A stretch of 64,000 bases of DNA from Marinobacter sp. S0848L (GTDB lineage: Bacteria; Pseudomonadota; Gammaproteobacteria; Pseudomonadales; Oleiphilaceae), in NCBI RefSeq assembly GCF_023016065.1, contig NZ_JALKAQ010000006.1:62001-126000 (forward strand), in the 5' to 3' direction. Positions 9,768 to 16,856 of this stretch are shown piece by piece. The notes beneath the pieces were generated by a model. It saw only the letters and a list, made by a program, of their open reading frames with translations. It had not been told where the DNA came from and made no database searches. Every line of letters begins with the position of its first letter. The stretch's first letter is position 1. Made by a program: the position numbers and the translations under genes.

Positions 9768-10529
9768 TTAGAGAAACAGCAACAGCGCCAGTTCACTGAA
9801 CACGACAGCTGCGCCCAGGGTGTCGCCGGTGTAGCCGCCAAGCTGGCTACGAAGATAGCTGCCCCAGAACACAGCAACCAGCAGGACGGCCGTTATGGCT
9901 GCCGGAATCAGTAACGGCTGCCAGAGTGATAATCCGGCTGCCAGCAACAACACAAACCCCGCGGCCGCCAGCAAGCGGCTGCGGGAGAAACCGTCTGCCA
10001 CCGGCTTGGATTTACTCTTGTCGGGGTCAGTGACGTACGGCAGGCAGGCCATCAATATCAGCGGTGTCAGCCGGGAAACCGCAGGTGCCACCAGCAACGC
10101 AAGCCAGATCAATTCAGCCTCAGCCAGCAGAGCTACTTTCAGCAGCAAGGCCATCACCAGTGCCACCGTGCCATAGGTTCCGATCCGGCTGTCTTTCATG
10201 ATCTCCAGCCGTTTTTCAACGGTATAGCCGCCGCCGAGAGCATCAACACTGTCCGCCAGGCCATCTTCGTGGAAGGCCCCGGTGATAAACAGGTGCAGAA
10301 TAACTACCAGGATAATGGCCGCCAGCGGGCTGGCCACCAATGAGAACAGAAAGTAGGCGGCGCAATTGCCAAGGCCGAGCAGAAGGCCCACCAGGGGAAA
10401 ATAGACGCTGCTCTGGTTCATCAGGCGCTGGGAGTAATCAATCCGGACGAGCATGGGGATACGAGTCAGGAATCCCAGTGCCAGCCAGAAAGCCTGCCAT
10501 TCTTGTGCAATCCGCGAGCGAGGGAGCAA
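9768..10529 (-). CDS. cobS: Adenosylcobinamide-GDP ribazoletransferase (cobalamin synthase)
   Basis: Membrane enzyme joining adenosylcobinamide-GDP to alpha-ribazole (or its phosphate), the last assembly step of cobalamin. The 253-residue protein is mostly hydrophobic with several membrane segments and carries the family signature GAFHEDGLADSVDALGGG with its magnesium-binding acidic residues, plus FLTRIPM near the N-terminus. The start is a TTG at 10529: AAGGAGG (10535-10541 on the complement) lies five bases upstream, which decides the start. It faces the Tag-like gene convergently, 13 bases apart. cobU, cobT and cobC were not seen nearby. Confidence 0.93.
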   Translation of the reverse strand: MLPRSRIAQEWQAFWLALGFLTRIPMLVRIDYSQRLMNQSSVYFPLVGLLLGLGNCAAYFLFSLVASPLAAIILVVILHLFITGAFHEDGLADSVDALGGGYTVEKRLEIMKDSRIGTYGTVALVMALLLKVALLAEAELIWLALLVAPAVSRLTPLILMACLPYVTDPDKSKSKPVADGFSRSRLLAAAGFVLLLAAGLSLWQPLLIPAAITAVLLVAVFWGSYLRSQLGGYTGDTLGAAVVFSELALLLFL

Positions 10530-10604
10530 GGGCGCCTCCTTGAGAATTCAAAAGCGCCCATTGTACGTGAGACCAGCAAAGTTTGCGGCGTTCTCAGAGT
10601 AGCA

Positions 10605-12353
10605 TCAGTCCAGCCACTCCCCGGGGTTGTCGGTGGTAAAGCGTGTCACCTTGTCCGGGGGGGCACAGCTGTCCTTCATGTCCTGGTCGCTCAGCAGCAC
10701 GTAGGTATCCCGGTGAGCGGTGCCCAGCGGTCGGGCCCCCTGTTTATTGAAACAGCCAAGCTCTCCGTCTTCAGCCACCATTAAATAGCTATCCGGTGTC
10801 TCCCGCATCCAGAGCCATGCGTTGCGGCTTTCCTGTTCCCTGTCGCTGAAGTAACTGAAATGGGTAAAGTCCCGCTTTGAAAACAGAATGAACTGTTCCC
10901 GGAAATTGATCATGCCAATCTGCCCGTCGGCAGGTACGAACTGCTCGGCTGCGGCGAGCACATTTCTGGGTGTGCGCAATGGCTCGAGAATCCGATAACC
11001 CCAGGTTGTGAACACCAGCCAACTCACCATCAGGGCAATGAACCAGCGCCCGAGTGCCCGGCAGCGCCAGAGCGCCATGAGACTTGCGACCCAGACAACC
11101 CCAAGGGTGAACAACAGGGTGCCGGCTTCGTGCAGTCGAGCCGGATCCTGAGTGTAGTCAGCGACCTTTTCCACCAGACGAGGGTGGTCATGCCAGGCTA
11201 GCACGCCCAGGATGACCAAGGCTGCACCTAGCAGCAGATGCAGAACACTGATGACCGCCCCGAACCAGCGTGCCGGGTTTTGTCCACTCAATGCCGGGGC
11301 CAGGCTCAGGGCCAGTGCCGGCAAAGCCGGGAGCACATAGACTCCGCGTTTGCCCGGGCTCAGGCTGAAAAACGTCACCACCAACACGATCCATGCCAGC
11401 AGAACCACCACGTCCAGCCTGTGTTTGAGAATCTCACGAATGGGCCGCAGCAGTGCCAGGAATAGCAGCGGCAGAGGGAACCACAGCGAGGGAATCACGC
11501 TGGCGAGGTAGTAATACCAGGGCTGAATGTGCCCCCAGGAATCGGCATAGCGCTCACCGGTCTGTTTGAACAGAATGTTGTCGCGATAGGCCAGGGCCTC
11601 GTCGGTGCCGAGGTGACTGACGGTCAGAACCATCGGCACCAGCCAGGCTGCCACAACGGCCAGCATGACCAGGGGCCCGAGGGCGCAGCGCCAGCGGAGT
11701 GTGCCCTGAAACCGAGAAGTGTCCTGCAGTTTCAGGGCCAGCATCGGAATGAACAGCAAGGCGGGCAGAAAGCCAACCCCTTTGGTAATAATGCCAAGCC
11801 CCATAAAGGCCCAGGCCACGAAATACCAACGCCAGGACGGCTGCACGAAAAAATGCCGGATCAGACCGTAACAGGCCACCATGATCCAGCAGGCCACCAT
11901 GGCATCAATCTGGGCTCGCTGGGCCTGAATCAGGAACTGGGGCGTCAGCATCAGCAGCAATGCGGCGATGGTGCCCGTGCGTTGATTCCACAAGCGTGTG
12001 GCAAGATCGAACACCAGGCCCAGTGTTAGCACGCTGCACAGGGCGTTCGGCAGTAGAAACGCGATTTTCAGGTTGCCGGTCAGCCAGTAGAAAAAGGCAA
12101 TGGCCCACATGAACACCGGTGGTTTGTCCGGGTAGAGTTCGCCGCCCCGCATGGGCAGCAGCCATTGCCCGGAGGCCACCATTTCCCGGGCGACTTCGGC
12201 GAATCGCGGTTCGTCGGCGGGCCACGGGGAGCGTAACCCGATGCCGGTCAGAATCATGAGTGCCGCGAAGGCCAGTACCACCAGTAACAATTGATTGTAC
12301 GGCAGATTGAATAAGGTGTCGGGTAAACGCCGAAGACGGAAGTCGAGTGTCAT
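10605..12353 (-). CDS. ArnT-like lipid-linked glycosyltransferase (PMT/GT83 family)
   Basis: Integral membrane glycosyltransferase, 582 residues, predicted to move a sugar from an undecaprenyl-phosphate carrier to a periplasmic acceptor such as lipid A. Family features are DEPRFAEVAREM (about residues 47-58) in the first periplasmic loop, whose acidic residue is catalytic in ArnT, and PDKPPVFMW shortly after, followed by many hydrophobic segments and a soluble C-terminal domain of about 150 residues. It is the third gene of the minus-strand run GT2, VTT protein, ArnT-like, with nine bases between it and the VTT gene. A GT2 partner resembling ArnC or DPM1 supports a carrier-linked sugar pathway. 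The sugar is not determinable; no arnA, arnB or arnD genes are present. Confidence 0.85.
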   Translation of the reverse strand: MTLDFRLRRLPDTLFNLPYNQLLLVVLAFAALMILTGIGLRSPWPADEPRFAEVAREMVASGQWLLPMRGGELYPDKPPVFMWAIAFFYWLTGNLKIAFLLPNALCSVLTLGLVFDLATRLWNQRTGTIAALLLMLTPQFLIQAQRAQIDAMVACWIMVACYGLIRHFFVQPSWRWYFVAWAFMGLGIITKGVGFLPALLFIPMLALKLQDTSRFQGTLRWRCALGPLVMLAVVAAWLVPMVLTVSHLGTDEALAYRDNILFKQTGERYADSWGHIQPWYYYLASVIPSLWFPLPLLFLALLRPIREILKHRLDVVVLLAWIVLVVTFFSLSPGKRGVYVLPALPALALSLAPALSGQNPARWFGAVISVLHLLLGAALVILGVLAWHDHPRLVEKVADYTQDPARLHEAGTLLFTLGVVWVASLMALWRCRALGRWFIALMVSWLVFTTWGYRILEPLRTPRNVLAAAEQFVPADGQIGMINFREQFILFSKRDFTHFSYFSDREQESRNAWLWMRETPDSYLMVAEDGELGCFNKQGARPLGTAHRDTYVLLSDQDMKDSCAPPDKVTRFTTDNPGEWLD

Positions 12354-12362
12354 AATTGCAAC

Positions 12363-13040
12363 TCAGGAGGGGTCAGATACGGAATCAGCAAGGGTCTGAT
12401 TGCGCTGGTTGTGATACAGGTAAGCGCCAATGGCACTTGCCAGCGCGAACAGAACCGCGCTTACCACAAGCTGGTCAAGACGGGCCTGGCCAATCCCTGC
12501 GCCGGCCATTGCAAAGATCACCATCTGGGGCAGGTAGCCAAGAACGCTGCCCCAAAAAAACGGGACGAATCGTATCCCGGAACACCCGGCGAGGAGGTTG
12601 GTGACAAGATTGCTGCCTACCGGCAACAGCCTGATCATGAGGATTTTGAGCAGGGTGCCTTCCGTGAACAGGCTGTCGAAGCGCTGCATGCGAAGTTCAA
12701 AACGGTGTATGAGTGGTGCCCGCAGTAGCCACCGGGCGGCGTAAAAGCAGCCAGTTGCGCCAAGGGCGGTGGCAAGCGTCGAAATGACTGCACCTTCCAC
12801 GCTGCCGCTGGCAAAACCAAGGATAAAGGCGAGTGCTTGCCGGGGGGCGCCAAATCCGGTGAACAGTGCGCCGAGCAGGGTGATTGCGGCAACTCCTGGC
12901 CATCCATACCTTTGCAGGAAGTTGGCGACACTTACCTGGTCGGTGATGAGCCCGAGCCAGTGTCCGTTGATGGCGAAATAGCCGGCAACAAGCAGGCTGA
13001 TAAGGACCAGCCAGCGAAAAACCGTGGTCATATCATGCAT
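12363..13040 (-). CDS. TVP38/TMEM64 (VTT domain) inner-membrane protein
   Basis: DedA-superfamily membrane protein of 225 residues with an N-terminal membrane segment and the VTT core: FTGFGAPRQALAFILGF, then GCFYAARWLLR, and the C-terminal LAGCSGIRFVPFFWGSVLGY. Members of this superfamily are implicated in lipid scrambling and in recycling of undecaprenyl phosphate, which would fit its place between a GT2 and an ArnT-like glycosyltransferase; this is inference. The start overlaps the 3' end of the GT2 gene by eight bases. A second in-frame ATG three codons in (MTTVF) is an alternative start. Confidence 0.85.
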   Translation of the reverse strand: MHDMTTVFRWLVLISLLVAGYFAINGHWLGLITDQVSVANFLQRYGWPGVAAITLLGALFTGFGAPRQALAFILGFASGSVEGAVISTLATALGATGCFYAARWLLRAPLIHRFELRMQRFDSLFTEGTLLKILMIRLLPVGSNLVTNLLAGCSGIRFVPFFWGSVLGYLPQMVIFAMAGAGIGQARLDQLVVSAVLFALASAIGAYLYHNQRNQTLADSVSDPS

Positions 13041-13800
13041 GATCGGTGATGGGTTGTTCGTCGCCGTTTTCTGCGACGCTCGCGATCCGGGGCACCCGTG
13101 TGCGGTGAAGCAGCCACAGAACGCCGATCATATCGACAATGCCGGCCCAGGCGCGGTTCCAGGCATTGTATTTTGATACCCCTGCGGTGCGTGGCCGATG
13201 ATTGACTTCAACAACGGCAATGTCGCCCCCCAGCCCCTTTACCAGTGCGGGAATGAAGCGGTGGGCGTGGTCGAACCAGGGCAGCTTGAGAAAAGTGGCG
13301 CGAGGGAACAGTTTCAGACCACATCCCGTGTCTGGCACTCCGTCATGTAGAAACGCATTGCGAATGCGGTTGGCAAGTCGTGACTGAAAGCGTTTCCATG
13401 GCGTGTCTTTCCGGTTCCGACGGTAACCGGCAATACAGAAATCCTGTTGGTTCACGCTGCTGGCTTTTTGCAACAATGCCGGGATGTCGGCAGGGTCGTT
13501 CTGGCCGTCGCCATCCATGGTGGCGATCCATTGACCTCGGGCTTGGCGTATGCCCGTGGCCAGTGCTCCGCTCTGGCCAATGCTGTGGGTATGTCGAACT
13601 GCGTTCAGGTTGCCGTTGAGCACTGCGGCTGTGCGACGGGCAGTCTCCAGCGTTCGGTCGTTGCTGCCATCATCGACGAGCACAATTTCAAATTCTGGAT
13701 AGTCGCGCATGACGGTAAACGCCTCCGTCAGCAGCGCAGCGATGTTGTCCTGTTCGTCTTTTGCAGGTATGACCAGTGAAAGGGTCGGTTGCCGTGGCAT
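13033..13800 (-). CDS. GT2 glycosyltransferase, polyprenyl-phosphate sugar synthase type
   Basis: Cytoplasmic family 2 glycosyltransferase (255 residues) of the DPM1/ArnC group that loads a sugar from a nucleotide donor onto polyprenyl phosphate. Motifs are VDDGSNDRT near residue 41, DGDGQNDPADIP near residue 95 (the metal-binding aspartates) and the acceptor region GCGLKLFPR. It lacks the C-terminal membrane pair seen in ArnC, so it is closer to soluble DPM1-type enzymes. It is first in a three-gene run with the VTT and ArnT-like genes. A TTAAG direct repeat 57-72 bases upstream of the ATG and a GATACT -10 candidate suggest control by the neighbouring two-component regulator. Confidence 0.87.
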   Translation of the reverse strand: MPRQPTLSLVIPAKDEQDNIAALLTEAFTVMRDYPEFEIVLVDDGSNDRTLETARRTAAVLNGNLNAVRHTHSIGQSGALATGIRQARGQWIATMDGDGQNDPADIPALLQKASSVNQQDFCIAGYRRNRKDTPWKRFQSRLANRIRNAFLHDGVPDTGCGLKLFPRATFLKLPWFDHAHRFIPALVKGLGGDIAVVEVNHRPRTAGVSKYNAWNRAWAGIVDMIGVLWLLHRTRVPRIASVAENGDEQPITDHA

Positions 13801-13856
13801 CAGAAAGCTCTCCCGAAAGTGGCATCCAGGGACTCAGGGCCCTGGTAACGGGAGCA

Positions 13857-13888
13857 AGTATCAGCTTCCAACCTTAATCAAACCTTAA
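13857..13888 (-). promoter_or_regulatory. PmrA/QseB-type box and -10 before the GT2-VTT-ArnT operon
   Basis: On the minus strand two TTAAG half-sites (complement of CTTAA at 13884-13888 and 13873-13877) repeat with an 11-bp start-to-start period, followed after exactly 10 bases by GATACT (13857-13862). The box overlaps the stop codon of the kinase gene. The architecture matches known PmrA boxes (YTTAAK-N5-YTTAAK). The same spacing recurs at the two boxes near 16.03 and 16.07 kb. Confidence 0.6.
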
Positions 13889-15306
13889 CGCCGGTGCTGC
13901 TCGCATCGGTAACTGGTGGGTAGCCAGACCCGGACGCACAGGCCGGAACCACCGTCTGGCCGGTCTGACAGAACCAGATGACCGCCATGCAGTTCGGCAA
14001 TCCGGCGAGCGATGGCAAGTCCAAGCCCGGCGCCTCCTCCCTGGCGTTGATCCAGACGGACAAAGCGACTGAGGGCGCGCTCTCGTTCCCCAGCGTCAAT
14101 GCCCGGGCCCTGATCGCAGACAGAGATGCTGTAGCCATCGCCCTCAGCGATCAGGCGGGTCAGGATGACAGTGTTCCGTGGACTGTACTGTATGGCGTTG
14201 GCGAGCAGGGAGCGCATCAGGGTATTGATCAGGGCACTATGGCACAGAACCATTGCCTGATCGGTATTATCCTCCAGTACGGGGTCAATCTGTTTCTTCA
14301 GTGCCAGGGGGGCAACGTCGGCAACGCTCTGTTCAAGGATCGCCGACAGGTTGTTCCGGGTCGGGACGAAGTCAATGCTGGAGTCCACGCGATTGAGTAG
14401 CAGCATCTGCTCAACCAGGTGCACCATGCGATCGACGGATTGGATCAGGTCCTGCGACAATTCCGGATGTTCCGTACAGGCCCGCTCCAGATTGAGACGC
14501 AAGGCTGCGAGGGGGGTGCGCAACTCGTGAGCCGCATCGGCGGAAAACCGCCGTTCGCGCTCGAGGGCCAGGTCAAGGCGTCGGAGCAAGGTGTTCACCG
14601 CCTGAACCAGGCCAGCGACTTCCTTTGGTGCCTGTCGGTCGTCGAGCGGATGTATACGCTCCGGCGCCATATGTCGGATGGGTTTCTCCAGCCTGGCGAG
14701 GGGGCGGAACCCGAGTTGAACGGCGACAATCACTGCCACGAGTAGCAGCGGTAACGCCAGAATTAATGGCAGTACGTTCCCGAGTGCCAGTTCCTGACTG
14801 AGTTCGCCTCGAATGTCTTCCCGTTGTGCGGTGCGTATCCAGAATCCGGTTTCCGGATCCTGCAGGGTAAAGGTGCGCCAGCGATGGCCGCGTGATTCTG
14901 CCCAGGAATAACCGGGAGCCAGCCCCAGATTGTCATCCGAGTTCAGGGTGTCCAGCAGGGGTTCTCTTTCTGGCGTCCACACTTCAAACGCCAGTTTCTT
15001 CTCATATTTGTGTCCAACCCCGCCGGGCAGGATTTCGTCTTCATCGGCTTCCAGGTCAAGTTCAACCGCAGGATCAAGTGGCAGCGTCAGGGTCTCGCTC
15101 AGGGTTGCCGGCAACTGCTCAATGGCCTGGGTGTCCACCAGATGGCGAACCAGCCCCTGTACAATGCGTGTGCTTTGGGCAAGCTCGGCATCGAACAGTT
15201 CCTCCAGCTCGTGATTGCTCTCGATATAACTCCAGAGGGAGGCGATCAGTGCGATCAGGAGCACTGTCGAGGTAACCAGAAGCGTTAACGTGCGAGTCAG
15301 CGACAT
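13885..15306 (-). CDS. Sensor histidine kinase, PmrB/QseC-like
   Basis: Inner-membrane kinase of 473 residues: membrane segment at about 7-26, a periplasmic sensor of about 140 residues, a second membrane segment near 175-195, HAMP, a HisKA box with phospho-acceptor His260 (SADAAHELRTPLAAL) and an ATPase domain ending in GGAGLGLAIARRIAELHGG. The periplasmic domain has an acidic cluster, L-E-A-D-E-D-E at residues 85-91, containing an E-x2-E unit of the kind that senses Fe(III) in PmrB; that parallel is inference. The gene overlaps the end of its response-regulator gene by 10 bases, so the two are co-translated. Confidence 0.88.
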   Translation of the reverse strand: MSLTRTLTLLVTSTVLLIALIASLWSYIESNHELEELFDAELAQSTRIVQGLVRHLVDTQAIEQLPATLSETLTLPLDPAVELDLEADEDEILPGGVGHKYEKKLAFEVWTPEREPLLDTLNSDDNLGLAPGYSWAESRGHRWRTFTLQDPETGFWIRTAQREDIRGELSQELALGNVLPLILALPLLLVAVIVAVQLGFRPLARLEKPIRHMAPERIHPLDDRQAPKEVAGLVQAVNTLLRRLDLALERERRFSADAAHELRTPLAALRLNLERACTEHPELSQDLIQSVDRMVHLVEQMLLLNRVDSSIDFVPTRNNLSAILEQSVADVAPLALKKQIDPVLEDNTDQAMVLCHSALINTLMRSLLANAIQYSPRNTVILTRLIAEGDGYSISVCDQGPGIDAGERERALSRFVRLDQRQGGGAGLGLAIARRIAELHGGHLVLSDRPDGGSGLCVRVWLPTSYRCEQHRR

Positions 15307-15983
15307 GCGGATGCCCCCGCCGCCTCGGGATCCAGAACGTAGCCGACGCCACGAATGGTGCGTATGACGGGCTTGCCGATCCGGCGGCGAAGGTGGTGAA
15401 TGTGTACTTCCAGGGCGTTGCTTTCAGCGCCCGAATCCCAACCGTAGAGCTGCTCTTCCAGGCGCCGGCGCGTGGCAACCTGGCCGGGGTGTCGCATCAG
15501 GTAGTGAAGAATCTGGAACTCGCTGCGAGGCAGTACGGATGTTTCGCCACCTGCCACAAGCTGGCCGGTATCGGTATTCAGTTTTATTTGCCCCACCTGA
15601 AGCTCGGCATCGCCGCTGGTAGAAGCCCCGCGCCGGGTTACTGCACGCATCCGGGCTTTCAGTTCGGCCATGGCGAAAGGTTTGGTCAGGTAGTCGTCCG
15701 CCCCGGCATCAAGGCCCAGGAGCTTTTCATCCAGTTCGGTGCGAGCGGTCAGAATGATCACGGGTGTGTGGTTCCCGGCCTGCCTTGCGCCCCGGAGAAC
15801 ATCGAGGCCATCGAGCCGGGGTAAAGTCAGGTCAAGTATGACCAGGTCAAAATGGTCTTGCTTCAGCGCTGTCAAAGCCTGCTGGCCGTCGTCGAGCCAG
15901 TCGACCGTATGTTGGTCCTGCCGGAGCATGTCCAGCATTGTGCGGGCAAGTGGATGGTCGTCCTCCACCAACAGTATGCGCAT
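15297..15983 (-). CDS. OmpR-family response regulator, PmrA/QseB-like
   Basis: Two-domain transcription factor (228 residues). The receiver domain has the acidic pocket E7/D8, phospho-acceptor D51 (LVILDLTLPRLDG) and the switch lysine in YLTKPFAM. The C-terminal winged helix includes LPRSEFQILHYLMRHPGQV and ALEVHIHHLRRRIG, typical of OmpR/PhoB proteins. It is transcribed away from the hemolysin-ligase operon, with 162 bases between the two starts holding two TTAAG direct repeats. Those repeats and the one before the GT2 gene are the most likely targets, including autoregulation. Confidence 0.92.
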   Translation of the reverse strand: MRILLVEDDHPLARTMLDMLRQDQHTVDWLDDGQQALTALKQDHFDLVILDLTLPRLDGLDVLRGARQAGNHTPVIILTARTELDEKLLGLDAGADDYLTKPFAMAELKARMRAVTRRGASTSGDAELQVGQIKLNTDTGQLVAGGETSVLPRSEFQILHYLMRHPGQVATRRRLEEQLYGWDSGAESNALEVHIHHLRRRIGKPVIRTIRGVGYVLDPEAAGASACR

Positions 15984-16013
15984 GGATGGTTCCTGCTAAA
16001 TGTGATCCTGGCG

Positions 16014-16045
16014 AGTGTGCCACAGAAAGCTTAACGCGGGCTTAA
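16014..16045 (-). promoter_or_regulatory. PmrA/QseB-type box upstream of the response regulator gene
   Basis: CTTAA at 16030-16034 and 16041-16045 gives, on the minus strand, two TTAAG half-sites with 11-bp period. Ten bases downstream is CACACT (16014-16019), a weak -10 element. The box ends 47 bases before the regulator start, consistent with autoregulation. The half-sites are CTTAAG-like and partly palindromic, so it could also act in the other direction. Confidence 0.5.
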
Positions 16046-16063
16046 GAAATCTCCGACACTGCC

Positions 16064-16095
16064 TTAAGGATGGGTTAAGACTCTCCACCTAATCT
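16064..16095 (+). promoter_or_regulatory. PmrA/QseB-type box and -10 of the hemolysin-ligase operon
   Basis: TTAAG at 16064-16068 and 16075-16079 repeat with an 11-bp period, then 10 bases, then TAATCT at 16090-16095 as the -10 element. The repeat takes the place of a -35 element, as in PmrA-activated promoters. The first gene starts 51 bases downstream of the -10. The spacing is identical to that of the GT2 promoter. Confidence 0.6.
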
Positions 16096-16145
16096 GGCAG
16101 CCGTGACCAGAGGGCCAGCCTGGCCCTGGCTGTTGGAGAACCCTG

Positions 16146-16856
16146 ATGACTGATCCGTTGACCATTTCTGCTTGTTGTCCGCCGGACGCTCCAGATGTCG
16201 TGCCATTGCTTCGTTGCGCCGGACGGTGGTTCAGTGAAATCGTGCCTGGTACAGGGATGGCGGAGAGCGTTGCGGCCTTCATTCGCCGCCGCTTTCAGCA
16301 AGCTTACGGCGCCGAACCGAACCTGCGTATCCCCTCCCTGCTCGCCTTGACTACGGCCCAGGGCAGCCTGATGGCCGCGGTCGGTGTCCGAAATGCTGCG
16401 ACTGACACCCTGTTTCTGGAGGACTATCTGTCGGTGCCGGTGCAAACACTGATGCCGGAACCGGGAACAAGGCGCAGCGGTATTGCCGAAATTGCCCACC
16501 TGGCCGGGGTGGAAGCCGGGGTCAGCCGCTATCTGTTCGCCTCGCTCTCAGTGTGGTTGGATGCTGCCGGCTATGACTGGGTGGTGTGTACCGGTACCGA
16601 CCAGTTGCGCAACAGTTTCCATCGGCTCGGCATCGCCACGCAGGTGCTGGCGGATGCCGACCCTTCAAAATTGCCGGATGGCGGCGCTGGTTGGGGTCGC
16701 TATTACGACCATCATCCGGTGGTGATGACCATCAAGGTCGCTGATGGTATGGCGGCCTTGCGCGCCGCCGGCTTGCTGGAGCTGGTGCAGCCGGTTGTTG
16801 CGGCCGAGGATAAACCGCAGGCGGACCTGGGAGGTGCCTATGGCCGCCTTGCCTGA
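16146..16856 (+). CDS. Thermostable hemolysin (T_hemolysin) family protein
   Basis: Member of the family named after the Vibrio thermostable delta-hemolysin, 236 residues, without a signal peptide or evident membrane segment. Recognisable parts are FIRRRFQQAYGAE, the LFLEDYLSVPVQTLM stretch, EIAHLAGVEAGVSRYLF and the C-terminal TGTDQLRNSFHRLGI. The organisation of the first half (arginine-rich helix, then an acidic ED-YL motif) reminds me of the GNAT-like fold of acyl-homoserine-lactone synthases, so an acyltransferase role is as plausible as a membrane-damaging one; that is inference. GGAGA lies eight bases before the ATG. It overlaps the ligase gene by 17 bases and is first in a five-part operon. 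Confidence 0.82.
   Translation: MTDPLTISACCPPDAPDVVPLLRCAGRWFSEIVPGTGMAESVAAFIRRRFQQAYGAEPNLRIPSLLALTTAQGSLMAAVGVRNAATDTLFLEDYLSVPVQTLMPEPGTRRSGIAEIAHLAGVEAGVSRYLFASLSVWLDAAGYDWVVCTGTDQLRNSFHRLGIATQVLADADPSKLPDGGAGWGRYYDHHPVVMTIKVADGMAALRAAGLLELVQPVVAAEDKPQADLGGAYGRLA

Noticed and set aside
16146..16856. Calling the first operon gene a secreted hemolysin toxin
   Set aside because: There is no signal peptide or membrane-inserting region; the family name alone does not support toxin function.
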